Below, piece after piece: positions 10,539-23,913 of a stretch of DNA of 47,590 nt. The DNA is from Syntrophomonadaceae bacterium. Its GTDB lineage: Bacteria; Bacillota; DSM-12270; Thermacetogeniales; Thermacetogeniaceae. Numbering within the stretch: the stretch's first letter is position 1; each line of letters begins with the position of its first letter. The notes under the pieces were generated by a model. It was given only the letters and a program-made list of their open reading frames with translations. It searched no databases and was not told where the DNA came from. The position numbers and the translations under genes were made by a program. Where the stretch lies: NCBI GenBank assembly GCA_012516535.1, contig JAAYWP010000045.1, positions 1-47,590 on the forward strand. Reading direction: 5' to 3'.

Positions 10539-11810
10539 TTAAATAAACTCTCTGGGATCAGTGATCTCACCTTTTACTGCTGAAGCAGCCACTGTTGCCG
10601 GGGAAGCCAAATAGATAAATGCCTTATTATTTGCCATGCGACCTTTAAAATTCCGGTTGGCAGTAGAGATCACATTCTCTCCATCTGAAGGGATTCCATT
10701 GTGGGTTCCTACACAAGGGCCACAACCAGGTGTTACTACTGCTGCACCTGCTTCAACCAGTGTTTTCAGTGCACCTGTTTCCATTGCATCCAGATAAATC
10801 TGACGTGATGCCGGAGCAACGATCAAACGCACATCAGGGTGTACTTTACGCCCTTTAAGGATCTGGGCAGCGATAGTGAGGTCCTCAAGCCTCCCATTGG
10901 TGCATGTACCAATAACAGCCTGCTGAATAGGAGTTCCCGCCACCTCTCCTACAGGCACCCCATTATCCACACGATGGGGTTTTGCGATATAGGGATCCAG
11001 CTGGCTGACATCATACTCTTTGATTGCTGCATACTCAGCATCCGGGTCTGAGCTGACCGGTTCGAATTTATGATTACTGTGGGCCTGCACCCACTCCATA
11101 ACCTTGTCATCAGCCTCCATCAAACCAACTTTGGCTCCCATTTCAACAGCCATATTGGAAATGGTAAAGCGGGCCTCCACTGAGAGTGCTTGGATCGCTT
11201 CCCCTGTATATTCCGCAGCCATGTAAGTGGCACCATCTGCAGTCACCTGGCTGATCAGATAGAGGATCAGGTCCTTGGAATAAACACCTGCCGGAAGTGT
11301 CCCATGACACACAAATTTGATGGTCTCAGGCACCTTGAACCACATCTTCCCTGAAATCAAGGCTGCAGCCAGATCCGTAGACCCAACCCCTGTAGCAAAC
11401 GCATTCAATGCTCCATAGGTACAGGTATGGGAGTCTGCGCCGATAACAAGTGAACCTGGTCCCACATGCCCTTTCTCAGGGATAAGCTGATGGCAGACAC
11501 CATCACCGATGTCATAAATGAGCATGTTGTTTTCTTTGGAGAACTGGCGCATCAAAGCATGGAGAGCAGATACTCCCTCCAATGGACTGGGAGCGCTGTG
11601 ATCGATCACAAAGGCGGCACTCTCTGGGTCATAAACCCCTTTCCCATTCATAGCCTCAAAGGCTCGGATGGCCAGTGGTGAAGTGCCATCCTGGCCCATC
11701 CTAAAGTCCACATCTGCCACAACAATGTCATTTGCATAAGCGTTTTTTCCGCTTTTATTGCTTAATATCTTTTCAGCTATCGTTTTTCCCAAAAGGGACT
11801 CCTCCCCCAT
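10539..11810 (-). CDS. LeuC-like large subunit of an aconitase/3-isopropylmalate dehydratase-family enzyme
   Basis: GADSHTCTYGALNAFATGVGSTD, GTCTNGRLEDL and TPGCGPCVGTHNG Fe-S ligand motifs. Confidence 0.9.
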   Translation of the reverse strand: MGEESLLGKTIAEKILSNKSGKNAYANDIVVADVDFRMGQDGTSPLAIRAFEAMNGKGVYDPESAAFVIDHSAPSPLEGVSALHALMRQFSKENNMLIYDIGDGVCHQLIPEKGHVGPGSLVIGADSHTCTYGALNAFATGVGSTDLAAALISGKMWFKVPETIKFVCHGTLPAGVYSKDLILYLISQVTADGATYMAAEYTGEAIQALSVEARFTISNMAVEMGAKVGLMEADDKVMEWVQAHSNHKFEPVSSDPDAEYAAIKEYDVSQLDPYIAKPHRVDNGVPVGEVAGTPIQQAVIGTCTNGRLEDLTIAAQILKGRKVHPDVRLIVAPASRQIYLDAMETGALKTLVEAGAAVVTPGCGPCVGTHNGIPSDGENVISTANRNFKGRMANNKAFIYLASPATVAASAVKGEITDPREFI

Positions 11811-11813
11811 CTC

Positions 11814-12971
11814 TTAATTTACTGCTTCTTTGGTACGTTCGTGAAGATAATCCTCATAGATATAAACCAATTCCTTATCAAAGAGCGTTCTTTTCAGCTC
11901 TACAGCTGCCGCCCGGATCCGGGTTAAAAGCTCCTCAGCTTCCTCCTGATCCAGCACTATGCCGTATTCCTCAAATTTCGCTTTTATGGCACTGGTTCCT
12001 GAATGCTTACCGATCACGATCTGGCGCTCAAGTCCCACCTCTTCTGGGCAGAATACCTCATAGGTGCGTGGGTCTTTTAGAGCGCCATCGGCATGGATCC
12101 CTGACTCATGGGCAAACATATTTGAGCCCACAATCGGTTTCCAGGCCGGCAGTTCCCTCTTGGCTGCACTGGAAACATATTCGGCAAGCTCCCTGAACAT
12201 CTCGGTTTTGAAATTGAGATCAATCCCTTTCAGGTGTTTTAATGCCATAACCACTTCTTCCAAAGCGGCATTACCAGCCCGTTCACCCAGGCCGATGACT
12301 GTAACTCCTACCCATTTAGCACCAGCTTGAACACCTGCCAGGGCATTGGCAGTAGCCATTCCGAAATCATTATGGGTATGCATCTCCACATCAATACCAA
12401 CCCGGGAGATGAGCTCACCGATCCGCTCATAGGTAGTAAAGGGATCCAAAATCCCTACAGTATCACAGTAGCGCAGACGGTCAGCTCCTGCCTCTTTGGC
12501 AGCCTGTGCAAACTCATAAAGAAATTCAGGATCAGTACGGGATGCATCCTCAGCATTAACGGAAATATAAACACCGTGCTTTTTGGCAAATTCCGTTGCT
12601 TTCACCATACTCTCCAGCACCTTCTCCCTGGTGCTGCGCAGCTTATGCTCAATATGAATATCAGAGGTTGAGATAGAAATGGCTACTGCATCTACACCGC
12701 ATTCCAGGGAATGTTCAATATCTTTGATAACAGCCCGGTTCCAACCCATAATACTGGCCTTCAGGCCCAGGTTGCAGATGGCCTTGATCGTTTCTTTTTC
12801 ATGACCACCCATCACAGGAATACCGGCTTCAATTTGGTCCACACCAACTGCATCAAGCATTTTGGCGATACGAAGCTTTTCCTTGTTGGCAAATACAACA
12901 CCAGCAGTCTGTTCCCCATCGCGCAGTGTAGTGTCAACAATTTTTATTTTGTCCGTTTTTATTTTGTCCAT
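11814..12971 (-). CDS. NifV-like acyltransferase (homocitrate synthase or Re-citrate synthase)
   Basis: DTTLRDGEQTAGV, EMHTHNDFGMATANALAG and GLGERAGNAALEE motifs of the HMGL-like/IPMS/homocitrate synthase family. Confidence 0.85.
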   Translation of the reverse strand: MDKIKTDKIKIVDTTLRDGEQTAGVVFANKEKLRIAKMLDAVGVDQIEAGIPVMGGHEKETIKAICNLGLKASIMGWNRAVIKDIEHSLECGVDAVAISISTSDIHIEHKLRSTREKVLESMVKATEFAKKHGVYISVNAEDASRTDPEFLYEFAQAAKEAGADRLRYCDTVGILDPFTTYERIGELISRVGIDVEMHTHNDFGMATANALAGVQAGAKWVGVTVIGLGERAGNAALEEVVMALKHLKGIDLNFKTEMFRELAEYVSSAAKRELPAWKPIVGSNMFAHESGIHADGALKDPRTYEVFCPEEVGLERQIVIGKHSGTSAIKAKFEEYGIVLDQEEAEELLTRIRAAAVELKRTLFDKELVYIYEDYLHERTKEAVN

Positions 12972-13167
12972 GTTTCACCCTCCCTTGAATAAAATCTTCC
13001 CCCTACTAGTTACACAGACCCTCTTTCGGACAGATAATAGAAAATGCCATTTCTTTGTCAAAAATAATAAAGAAGGCAATTATATTTTACCTGATCAAAG
13101 CTTTCAATGTCAGCTCAAAAAACCTCAGTAAAACTAAGATTTCCCAAGTTATTTTAACAATTTTAAG

Positions 13168-14598
13168 TTATAACCTGGCTAGAAGCAACTTATTGACTAT
13201 TTGTGGGTTGGCTTTTCCCCGGGTCTTTTTCATTACCTGTCCCACAAAAAATCCCAATGCCTTTTTCTTGCCCTTACGGTAATCCTCAACAACCTCAGGA
13301 TGAGCAGCAATTATCTCATCAATGATGGCGGCAAGTTGATCCTCATCACTGATCTGCAAAAGCCCTTTCTCCTCAACGATCTGGGCTGCTCTTTTCCCGC
13401 TGACGAACATCTCTTCAAAAACGGTTTTTGCAATTTTACCGCTGATTGTCCCCTTATCCATCATGTTCAACATCTCTATCAGGTGAGATGGAGTTAATTT
13501 CGATTCCTTAATATCCAAACTGTTGGTGTTGAGCAGGCGAAGCAGTTCCACCATCACCCAGTTGCTGACCTTTTTGGGGTCATGGTAACCCCTAACACAT
13601 TCTTCGTAATAATCGGCCAGCTCCTTTGAACTGGTAAGGACCCCAGCATCATAAGCAGGAAGCCCGTATTCTTCTATAAAACGCTGCTTGCGGGCTGCAG
13701 GCAGTTCAGGCAGCCCTTCCCTGATCTCATCGATCATCTCATCATTCAATACAACAGGCACCAGGTCCGGATCTGGGAAATATCTGTAATCTGAGGCTGT
13801 TTCCTTGGCCCTCATGACCGATGTTTTTCCAGTGTTCTCATCCCAGGCGCGAGTTTCCTGAACCACTTCGCCCCCTGTCTCATAGAGTTTCTGCTGTCTG
13901 CTTATCTCACTTTCCAGGGCATGCTGTACAGCCTTAAAAGAATTCATGTTCTTGATCTCCACTTTGGTATTTAAAACACTGCTGCCAGCAGGACGAAGTG
14001 AAATATTGGCATCACAGCGCAAAGACCCCTCTTCCATTTTGCAGTCAGATACATCCAGATACTGAAGAATCTGTTTCAGGTTTTCTAAAAAAAGCCGCGC
14101 CTCCTCTGGTGTTCTAATATCTGGTTCAGTTACGATCTCTAAGAGGGGTACACCACCGCGGTTTAAGTCCACCAGAGAGTAATCAGCTTTCCCCTCACCG
14201 TGCAGCAGTTTACCTGCGTCCTCCTCCATATGGATTCTATTAATGCCAATTCTCCGCACCTCTCCGTCAACTTCTATATCGAGATAGCCATTGCGGCACA
14301 AAGGGAAGTCATTCTGGGAGATCTGATAGGCCTTAGGGAGATCAGGATAAAAGTAGTTCTTCCGGTCAAACTTGCAGTAATGGGCAATCTCACAGTTCAT
14401 AGCCAATCCTGCCTTGATCCCGTACTCTAACAGAGATTTATTCAGCACCGGAAGTGTGCCTGGCATGGAAAGACAGATTGGACAAACATTTGAGTTTGGT
14501 TCACTACCAAATTCATTGGGGCAGGAACAAAATGCCTTGGTCTTGGTGCGCAGTTCCACATGGACCTCCAGCCCGATCACAGCTTCATACTTAGTCAT
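13168..14598 (-). CDS. gatB: Aspartyl/glutamyl-tRNA amidotransferase subunit B
   Basis: [24 protein letters not shown]; start placed at the internal ATG 14598, overlapping gatA; C-terminal YqeY-like domain. Confidence 0.95.
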   Translation of the reverse strand: MTKYEAVIGLEVHVELRTKTKAFCSCPNEFGSEPNSNVCPICLSMPGTLPVLNKSLLEYGIKAGLAMNCEIAHYCKFDRKNYFYPDLPKAYQISQNDFPLCRNGYLDIEVDGEVRRIGINRIHMEEDAGKLLHGEGKADYSLVDLNRGGVPLLEIVTEPDIRTPEEARLFLENLKQILQYLDVSDCKMEEGSLRCDANISLRPAGSSVLNTKVEIKNMNSFKAVQHALESEISRQQKLYETGGEVVQETRAWDENTGKTSVMRAKETASDYRYFPDPDLVPVVLNDEMIDEIREGLPELPAARKQRFIEEYGLPAYDAGVLTSSKELADYYEECVRGYHDPKKVSNWVMVELLRLLNTNSLDIKESKLTPSHLIEMLNMMDKGTISGKIAKTVFEEMFVSGKRAAQIVEEKGLLQISDEDQLAAIIDEIIAAHPEVVEDYRKGKKKALGFFVGQVMKKTRGKANPQIVNKLLLARL

Positions 14599-16108
14599 CG
14601 ATATCACTTCCCTTTGCTTTTTCTTCTGATGCTCTTCTCTTGATGGGAGGACGCTCTCTGTGATATGGAGTATTCTGTTCAAAGGCATAAGCAACCTGAA
14701 AAAGACTATCCTCGCGAAAAGCAGGGGCAATAATCTGCATCCCTACAGGCAATCCATCCACAAAACCACAGGGTATAGATATGGCAGGGAGGCCAGCTAT
14801 ATTTACCGGTACTGTATACTTATCAGAATCATAACTGTCAAGAGGATTCACCTTCTCCCCTAACAAGAAGGGCAGGTCCGGTGTTGTGGGAGTTATAAGC
14901 ACATCAAACCGCTCATAAGCCTGTTCAAATTCCTTTTTGATCAATGTTCTTACCTTAGCAGCTTTTATATAATACTTTTCATAACTGCCAGAGCTGAGAA
15001 CATAAGTCCCCATCATGATTCGTCTCTTAACTTCTGGCCCAAAACCCTTACCCCGAGTTTTCATATACATCTCTTCCAAAGTGTATTTTTCCCCTTTCTC
15101 CGGTACAGCCCGGTAACCAAAGCGGACACCATCAAAGCGCGCCAGATTGGAACTGGCCTCAGCAGGTGCAATAATGTGATATACCGGAACAGATGATGCT
15201 GCTGCTACCGGCAGAGAACACTCATCAACAACAGCGCCTAACCCCTCCAGCTTGTTAACAGCCTTTTTGAATACTTCAGCAACCCTGGGGTTCAGACCGT
15301 CATCTATCATTTCCCTGACGACCCCGATCCTCTTTCCCTTGACCTCGCCGGTTAAAAAGGTGGTGTAATCGGGAACATTCCTCTTAACAGAAGTGGAATC
15401 CAATGGGTCATAGCCGGCGATGGCGTTCATCACCAATGCACAATCTCGCACATCCTTTGTCAGCGGACCCACCTGATCCATTGATGAGGCAAAGGCAACA
15501 ACTCCACTACGGGACACCAAACCATAGGTGGGCTTCATCCCCACAATGCCGCAAAAGGCTGCAGGCTGTCTGATCGAACCCCCAGTATCTGAGCCAAGGG
15601 CGAAAACAGCTTCACCTGCCGCTACAGCAGCTGCAGACCCACCGCTGGAACCTCCGGGAACCCGGTCAATGTCCCAAGGGTTACGTGTAGGAAAGAAATA
15701 GGAGGATTCAGTGGATGAACCCATGGCAAATTCATCCATATTCAGCTTACCAAGGAGAACAGCGCTGTTTTCCAACAGCCTGTCAACAACAGTAGCACTG
15801 TAAGGAGGGATAAAATTCTCCAGCATGCGGGATGAGCAGGTAGTGCGAACCCCCCTGGTACAAATGTTATCCTTTAGTGCCATTGGGATTCCTGCTAGAG
15901 GAGGCAGAGCATCCCCTTTGTTCCTGCGCTCATGGACATTCTTAGCAGCATGAAGAGCATTTTCCTCAGTAATAGTAACATAGGCGCGGATATCGCCATC
16001 GATCTGGTGAATCCGCTTTAAGACCGCACTGGTGATCTCTATATCAGTTACCTCTTTTTTTTCCAGCAAATCACTCAATTCGTGAGCAGTGAGATCAAAA
16101 ATCTCCAT
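14591..16108 (-). CDS. gatA: Aspartyl/glutamyl-tRNA amidotransferase subunit A
   Basis: Amidase signature [37 protein letters not shown]; catalytic Ser-cisSer-Lys retained. Confidence 0.96.
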   Translation of the reverse strand: MEIFDLTAHELSDLLEKKEVTDIEITSAVLKRIHQIDGDIRAYVTITEENALHAAKNVHERRNKGDALPPLAGIPMALKDNICTRGVRTTCSSRMLENFIPPYSATVVDRLLENSAVLLGKLNMDEFAMGSSTESSYFFPTRNPWDIDRVPGGSSGGSAAAVAAGEAVFALGSDTGGSIRQPAAFCGIVGMKPTYGLVSRSGVVAFASSMDQVGPLTKDVRDCALVMNAIAGYDPLDSTSVKRNVPDYTTFLTGEVKGKRIGVVREMIDDGLNPRVAEVFKKAVNKLEGLGAVVDECSLPVAAASSVPVYHIIAPAEASSNLARFDGVRFGYRAVPEKGEKYTLEEMYMKTRGKGFGPEVKRRIMMGTYVLSSGSYEKYYIKAAKVRTLIKKEFEQAYERFDVLITPTTPDLPFLLGEKVNPLDSYDSDKYTVPVNIAGLPAISIPCGFVDGLPVGMQIIAPAFREDSLFQVAYAFEQNTPYHRERPPIKRRASEEKAKGSDIDD

Positions 16109-16210
16109 TGATCATGAACTCCTTTATCTAAATTTATAAAAAATTATTAATAAAGTTAGCGAGGTTCTCCCCGCTAATCCTGCAGCATTTCGTCAATTTG
16201 TTGCAAAAAT

Positions 16211-16498
16211 TTATAAAATGCGGGGAACCTTGAAAAAACCCCTCTCCTGTTCAAGCGCGTTTTGGAAGACTTCCTCTGCTGCCAGGGGTTGGCGGCCATC
16301 TTCATCCTGTCTCCAAACATTCTGAAGAGGCAACAAATAAAAAGTCGGCTCGACATTTTCCGTATCGATCTCATTAATGGTTTCCACATACCGCAGCAGG
16401 TTATTCAATTGGCTTTGCAGATCAGCCAATTCCTCTTCATCTAAAGCGATCTGCGCCAATACAGCTAACTCCTCCATATCTTTCCTGCTCAATACCAT
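16211..16498 (-). CDS. gatC: Aspartyl/glutamyl-tRNA amidotransferase subunit C
   Basis: 95 aa, LAQIALDEEELADLQSQLNNLLRYVETINEIDTENVEP...FKVPRIL. Confidence 0.93.
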   Translation of the reverse strand: MVLSRKDMEELAVLAQIALDEEELADLQSQLNNLLRYVETINEIDTENVEPTFYLLPLQNVWRQDEDGRQPLAAEEVFQNALEQERGFFKVPRIL

Positions 16499-16651
16499 TT
16501 GACAGCACCTCCGTCTTCCATTTAATATTTAGGTTTCATAAATTTGAAAACTATCCAATAGATTATAACAGAATCAATGAGCACTGTGCAATCTAAGCGG
16601 TTCAATAGTCGAATTCAGTCGAAGCAAAAAACAGTGCGCAAAGATAAAACT

Positions 16652-18664
<2,013 letters not shown>

Positions 18665-18867
18665 TCAGGGTGCTTAAACATCATATCAATATTATACCAA
18701 ATATAACCAATAACAATTCTTCAATGTATATTTTAGTGTATATTTATATCTCCTGTTTGCCATTTCTTATTTCCTAAATAACTCCAGTTTGAGATCAAAG
18801 GGTCAAGTAATCAGCACCTTTAACTAAAAGTATATCCACAACGTTTTAGCTATTAGTCGTGAATATT

Positions 18868-21081
18868 TTATAGCTTCTTCAAAGGTGCATATTTGGCCAG
18901 CAGATGCTTAAATCCCGCGGTTTCGAAAGACACATAGACCTCCAGATCCCCACCGGGGCCGATCTTGGTTTCCATAACAACACCCCTGCCGAACTTCTTG
19001 TGCTCCACCTTTTCACCCACTTTGAACAAGCACTCCTCCTGGAGTGCTGTCACAGCTGCTGCCTCCTCTTTGCCAGCGCTGCTCTCCATTAATGCATGAT
19101 CCGCTGCTTGCTCCCGTCCACCAACTGCAACAACAGCATGAACACCCCCACCAGCTGCCACAGGACAGAGGTAGTCTTCTGGAATCTCAGATAAAAAGCG
19201 GGATGGTTCCCGAAATTCGACACTGCCATAAGATGAGCGGCGCATAGCCCTGGTAAGATAGAGCTTCTTTTTTGCCCTGGTTATTCCCACATAACAGAGC
19301 CGCCGCTCCTCCTCCAGTTCTGCCTCTTCATATAAAGCATGGGCATGTGGAAAAAGGCCCTCCTCCATTCCGGTTAAGAACACCACTGGGAATTCCATCC
19401 CCTTGGCGCTGTGGATGGTCATCAAGACAACAGCATCCTCTGAAGGCTGGTAGTTGTCAATATCAGTGACCAGAGCAAGCTCCTCTAAAAATCCGGCCAA
19501 AGACCTGTCAGTTACTGCAGAGTCATACTGCTGCGCCACAACCAAAAACTCTTTGAGGTTTTCCAGGCGGGTTTCCGCTTCAATGGTTTTTTCATTTTCA
19601 AGCATTGCCAGATATCCTGTATCTTCCAGGATCCTTTCCACCAGATCCGCGATGGACACAGCCCCATCAAGGGCCCTCCAACCATTGACCATCTTAAAGA
19701 AACCCTTGATTGCCGCCACAGCACGTGACCCGAGATCAGCCAACTCCGGGTGAGCAAGGACATCAGCAAAGGTTCTGCCTGTTCTCAATGCCGCCTCTTC
19801 CACTCGGGCGATGGTTGTATCACCTATTCCCCTTCTGGGAACATTGATGATCCTGCGCAGGGAAACCTCATCAGCTGGATTGGCCACCACCCGCAGGTAT
19901 GCCAGTATGTCTTTGATCTCTTTGCGCTCATAGAACCGCTGTCCGCCGTAAATCCGGTAAGGTATACCTGATCTGATGCATTCCTCCTCAATCGACCTGG
20001 ACTGAGAATGGGTTCGATAAAAAACCGCACAATCTCTGTATTCTGCGCTACCCTCTCTTACCAAACCCCTGATTGTTTCACCGACAAATCTCGCCTCATC
20101 TCTTTCATCCAAAGCCTGATAGAAGTAAATTGGCTCCCCTTCCCTGTTGGAGGTCCACAGCTCTTTGGGCTTTCTCCCTCTGTTATGAGAGATCAAAGCA
20201 TTAGCTGCATCGAGGATGTTCTGGGTTGAACGGTAGTTCTGCTCCAATTTGATTACACGCGCATCAGGATAATCCCGCTCAAAGTTGAGGATATTTCTGA
20301 TATCAGCTCCCCGCCAGCCGTAAATCGATTGATCATCATCCCCCACCACACAGATATTGCGCCAACTGCCAGCCAATTGATGTACCAACACATATTGGGC
20401 ATGGTTGGTGTCCTGGTATTCATCCACCATGATGTACTGAAAACGTTGCTGGTAGTGCTGCAGAACCTGGGGTTCTGACTGCAAGAGTTTTACAGTCTGC
20501 ACCAGCAGATCATCAAAATCCATCGCATTCTGCTTTAGCAGTTTCTTCTGATAAAGCGCATAAAGCTCTGCTATAGTCTCCTCCCGCACATTGCGTGCCA
20601 TTTCACTGTACTCTTCAGGGGTTACCAGCTCATTTTTTAAAATGCTGATCTCTGCCAGCACTCCCCGGGGCCGGAATTTGCGGTCATCAACCCGCAGTTC
20701 CTCGATGCAGTGTTTCATGACCGTCAGCTGGTCCGCATCATCATAAATAATAAAGCTAGGATCAAAAGGAAGATGGCGTGCCTCTCTCCTGAGAATGCGC
20801 ACAGCCATGGAATGAAAAGTGCTGATCCACACATCACGAGCATCACTGCCTACTAAATGCTGCACCCGTTCCCGCATCTCATCAGCAGCCCGATTGGTAA
20901 AGGTTACCGCCAGTATACGAAAAGGAGAGATGCCCAAACTCAATAGGTAAGCGATCCGATAGGTTAAAACCCTGGTTTTTCCACTCCCTGCACCAGCAAA
21001 AATAATCAATGGGCCTTCTGTATGTTTTACTGCAGCCAACTGCTGTGGATTTAATTCTTTTTCCCAATCCATTTTAATCAC
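18868..21081 (-). CDS. pcrA: ATP-dependent DNA helicase PcrA/UvrD
   Basis: LNPQQLAAVKHTEGPLIIFAGAGSGKT, VGDDDQSIYGWRGAD and SAKGMEFPVVFLTGMEEGLFPH motifs. Confidence 0.96.
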   Translation of the reverse strand: MIKMDWEKELNPQQLAAVKHTEGPLIIFAGAGSGKTRVLTYRIAYLLSLGISPFRILAVTFTNRAADEMRERVQHLVGSDARDVWISTFHSMAVRILRREARHLPFDPSFIIYDDADQLTVMKHCIEELRVDDRKFRPRGVLAEISILKNELVTPEEYSEMARNVREETIAELYALYQKKLLKQNAMDFDDLLVQTVKLLQSEPQVLQHYQQRFQYIMVDEYQDTNHAQYVLVHQLAGSWRNICVVGDDDQSIYGWRGADIRNILNFERDYPDARVIKLEQNYRSTQNILDAANALISHNRGRKPKELWTSNREGEPIYFYQALDERDEARFVGETIRGLVREGSAEYRDCAVFYRTHSQSRSIEEECIRSGIPYRIYGGQRFYERKEIKDILAYLRVVANPADEVSLRRIINVPRRGIGDTTIARVEEAALRTGRTFADVLAHPELADLGSRAVAAIKGFFKMVNGWRALDGAVSIADLVERILEDTGYLAMLENEKTIEAETRLENLKEFLVVAQQYDSAVTDRSLAGFLEELALVTDIDNYQPSEDAVVLMTIHSAKGMEFPVVFLTGMEEGLFPHAHALYEEAELEEERRLCYVGITRAKKKLYLTRAMRRSSYGSVEFREPSRFLSEIPEDYLCPVAAGGGVHAVVAVGGREQAADHALMESSAGKEEAAAVTALQEECLFKVGEKVEHKKFGRGVVMETKIGPGGDLEVYVSFETAGFKHLLAKYAPLKKL

Positions 21082-21744
21082 CTACCGCCGCCGCTCTGCT
21101 AGCTTTTCTTTGATCTGTTGGGGGCTGACACCGCACTCCACCAGCAGCACCAAAAGGTGATAGACCAGATCAGCTGTTTCTTCTATCAGTTCACCCTGCT
21201 TATCCTCCATTGCAGCAACAACAGTTTCCACAGCCTCTTCTCCTACCTTTTGCGCGATCCTGCCCCTACCCTTTTGAAACAACTTTGCTGTATAGGAACC
21301 CTCAGGTAAGGTCTTGCGTCGCTCCTTGATCAGGGCATACAATTCATCAATAATGTCAGCTGAACTCTGCTCTTCAGCAGTAACGCTCCCTGCCAACCGG
21401 GAAAAACAGGACCTGGTCCCCTGATGGCAGGCTACACCCAATTGCTTTACCTTAATAAGCAGTGTATCACCATCACAATCCAGAAACACTTCTTTGATGT
21501 ACTGATGGTTGCCGCTGGTCTCTCCCTTCAGCCAAAGAGCCTGTCTGCTCCTGCTGTAAAACCAGGTCAGCCCGCTTTCCAGTGACCTTCGAAGTGACTC
21601 CCTGTTCATCCAGGCTACCATCAGAACCTCATCATTCTCTGCATCCTGGATGACAGCCGGTACCAAACCGGCCTGATCAAACTTAACCTTAGCCAATATA
21701 CTATCTATCTCTTTACTGTCAGTTAAAACCGGTTCTGCTCTCAC
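21082..21744 (-). CDS. hisIE: Bifunctional phosphoribosyl-AMP cyclohydrolase / phosphoribosyl-ATP pyrophosphatase
   Basis: HisI domain ([10 protein letters not shown]...WYSRSR-like, [12 protein letters not shown]) plus HisE domain ([13 protein letters not shown]). Confidence 0.95.
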   Translation of the reverse strand: MRAEPVLTDSKEIDSILAKVKFDQAGLVPAVIQDAENDEVLMVAWMNRESLRRSLESGLTWFYSRSRQALWLKGETSGNHQYIKEVFLDCDGDTLLIKVKQLGVACHQGTRSCFSRLAGSVTAEEQSSADIIDELYALIKERRKTLPEGSYTAKLFQKGRGRIAQKVGEEAVETVVAAMEDKQGELIEETADLVYHLLVLLVECGVSPQQIKEKLAERRR

Positions 21745-22499
21745 AGCCTTACTGAAACTCCCCTCTCTGCCAAATATTCTTTTGCCTGTCTGATGGTGTA
21801 TTCCCTGTAGTGAAAAATGGATGCAGCCAATGCTCCATCAGCTTTCCCTGTTGTAACAGCCTGGTAGATATGCTCCAGCCTTCCGGCACCACCGGAGGCT
21901 ATAACCGGAATCTGCACAGCCTCGCTGACAGCTCTGGTAAGCTCTAGGTCATAACCGTCTTTGGTGCCATCACTATCAAAACTGGTCAAAAGGATCTCCC
22001 CGGCCCCCCGTTTTTCCATCTCCTGAGCCCAGATGACAGCATCCACTCCGGCGCTTTCAGCACCTCCACGGATAAGAGTCTCCCATTTTCCCGCTGCAGT
22101 CCGGCGGGCATCAATTGCAACCACAATGCGCCCTTTCCCAAACTCCCTGGCAGCATCTGTAACTAATCCAGGATTTTTTACTGCAGCGGTTCCCAGAGAC
22201 ACCTTATCAGCCCCGGCTTTCAATAAAGTGCTGATATCATCAAGAGTTCTGATCCCTCCACCAACTGTAAAGGGGAGGGAAATGTTATCTGCCAGCTGTT
22301 TAACCAAATGGACCATGGTTTTTCGGCCTTCAATCGTTGCGGTAATATCAAGAAAAACCAGCTCATCAGCTCCTTGTGCCTCATACTCCACAGCCATAGC
22401 CACAGGGTCACCGGCATCCCTTAAATCCCCGAATTTTATCCCTTTGACAACCCTCCCCCCCTTGACATCCAAACAGGGGATGATCCGTTTGACGCCCAT
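21741..22499 (-). CDS. hisF: Imidazole glycerol phosphate synthase cyclase subunit HisF
   Basis: [48 protein letters not shown]. Confidence 0.96.
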   Translation of the reverse strand: MGVKRIIPCLDVKGGRVVKGIKFGDLRDAGDPVAMAVEYEAQGADELVFLDITATIEGRKTMVHLVKQLADNISLPFTVGGGIRTLDDISTLLKAGADKVSLGTAAVKNPGLVTDAAREFGKGRIVVAIDARRTAAGKWETLIRGGAESAGVDAVIWAQEMEKRGAGEILLTSFDSDGTKDGYDLELTRAVSEAVQIPVIASGGAGRLEHIYQAVTTGKADGALAASIFHYREYTIRQAKEYLAERGVSVRL

Positions 22500-22610
22500 T
22501 TTTACTCCTCCTATAATCTATCTAAAATACAGACCGATCACCGAGATGGTTATGTTGCACAGCCTTATATATTCCTACCGCATAGCTTTGTATATTCCTG
22601 CCTGCGCAGC

Positions 22611-22931
22611 GGTATATCCCTGCTGGCGCAGCGGACTGTGAAGGTTGTTACTTGCCCTTAACGAAGGAGCAGTTAACGACAGCCGAAGCAAACTCCAAAG
22701 GAAGCAGTCCCCAACTAGGCAGAACGATTACTTAATAGGAATTTCTAGATAAGAGCTGGTAATGACACCCGATTCAAATTTCAAATTCTGGCATCAGACC
22801 TACGGCATCCGACTTCTAAAATAGATGGCGTCATAGGAGCCGGTCAGCTGTCGTCTGCAGATATTATATGGGCAAGTTCAACCTGAACTTAAGCCGCAAG
22901 CAGCAGGATATACCGGACTGCAGGGATAAAC
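22611..22931 (-). repeat. MITE-like interspersed repeat, copy A (inverted relative to copies B and C)
   Basis: Ends GGTATATCCCTGC / GCAGGGATAAAC; reverse complement shares long blocks with 36173-36379 and 44719-44933. Confidence 0.8.
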
Positions 22932-23005
22932 AGAACGGCAGGATATACCGGACAGCAGGGATAAAGCTAACAACAGCAATAAACCGAACAATCAGTGGAA
23001 CAGCT

Positions 23006-23737
23006 CTAAGAGCCAACAGCATCTAAAGCCTCTTGGAGAGTGAATTTACCCTCATAGAGCGCTTTCCCGATGATGACCCCTTCTACCCCTAGGGATTCCA
23101 GAGGCCGCAGTCTTCTCAGATCCTCCAGTGTTCCTACCCCACCTGAAGCGATCACATACATCCCGGTTTTTTCCGCCAATTCGGCTGTTGCCTGTATATT
23201 AGGCCCAGTCAGCATTCCATCCTTGCTGGTATCGGTAAACACAAGCCGTCTGCAGCCTAGGTCCCGCATCTGGCAGGCAACATCTAAAAAATGCCTTGAG
23301 GAGATGTCCTGCCATCCCTTGACTGCCACAAAACCATCCCTGGCATCGATCCCCACGATCACCCGTTCCCAGCCAAAAGTTGCACAAGCTTCCTTCACCA
23401 GATCCGGATTGGTGATCGCCACGGTCCCCAGGATCACCCTTTGCACACCGGCAGCAAAGGCTTCCTCGATCTGTTCCAGTGTCCTGATGCCCCCTCCCAA
23501 TTGAACCGGGAGCCCAGCCCTTTTGATGATCTCCCTGACCACAGGCAGCTGCCGCGGCTCACCGGCAAAGGCGCCATCAAGATCTACCAAATGCAGCCAC
23601 TGGGCTCCTGCATTTTTCCAAGAAAGAGCGGTTTTGACCGGGTCCTCATCATAAACAGTCTCTGCATCTGCACGCCCCTGTAGTAAACGGACACATTTGC
23701 CTCTTCTTAGATCAATCGCTGGAAAAATCAGCATCAT
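23006..23737 (-). CDS. hisA: Phosphoribosylformimino-5-aminoimidazole carboxamide ribotide isomerase HisA
   Basis: MLIFPAIDLRRGKCVRLLQGR, GGGIRTLEQIEEA; start chosen at the ATG following AGGGGG. Confidence 0.94.
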   Translation of the reverse strand: MMLIFPAIDLRRGKCVRLLQGRADAETVYDEDPVKTALSWKNAGAQWLHLVDLDGAFAGEPRQLPVVREIIKRAGLPVQLGGGIRTLEQIEEAFAAGVQRVILGTVAITNPDLVKEACATFGWERVIVGIDARDGFVAVKGWQDISSRHFLDVACQMRDLGCRRLVFTDTSKDGMLTGPNIQATAELAEKTGMYVIASGGVGTLEDLRRLRPLESLGVEGVIIGKALYEGKFTLQEALDAVGS

Positions 23738-23803
23738 TCTAACCCCCTGAGATACTGCACAAAACATCTACGAACTCCAATCCCCATTAGGTCCGCATCC
23801 ACC

Positions 23804-23831
23804 CAACGACTAACCACCAACCACCAATGAC
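23804..23831. repeat. Degenerate CAACGACTAACCACCAACCACCAATGAC tract
   Basis: Same low-complexity family as 23914-23963, 36032-36059 (inverted), 44478-44498 and 45657-45685. Confidence 0.7.
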
Positions 23832-23879
23832 GCGCCCTCCGTCCCCCCTTGTCAAAAAGACCGTCCTTATGCTTTCATT

Positions 23880-23908
23880 TGTGACAGTAACCCCGTCCCC
23901 TTGTCACA
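23880..23908. repeat. REP-like palindromic element around CCGTCCCC
   Basis: TGTGACA-gtaaccccgtcccct-TGTCACA 7-bp inverted repeat; same architecture as 44989-45039. Confidence 0.65.
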
Positions 23909-23913
23909 CCCCA

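Noticed and set aside
11814-12971. Calling the NifV-like gene a nitrogenase-associated homocitrate synthase
   Set aside because: No nif genes are in the window, and the co-directional dehydrogenase carries isocitrate rather than homoisocitrate specificity residues.
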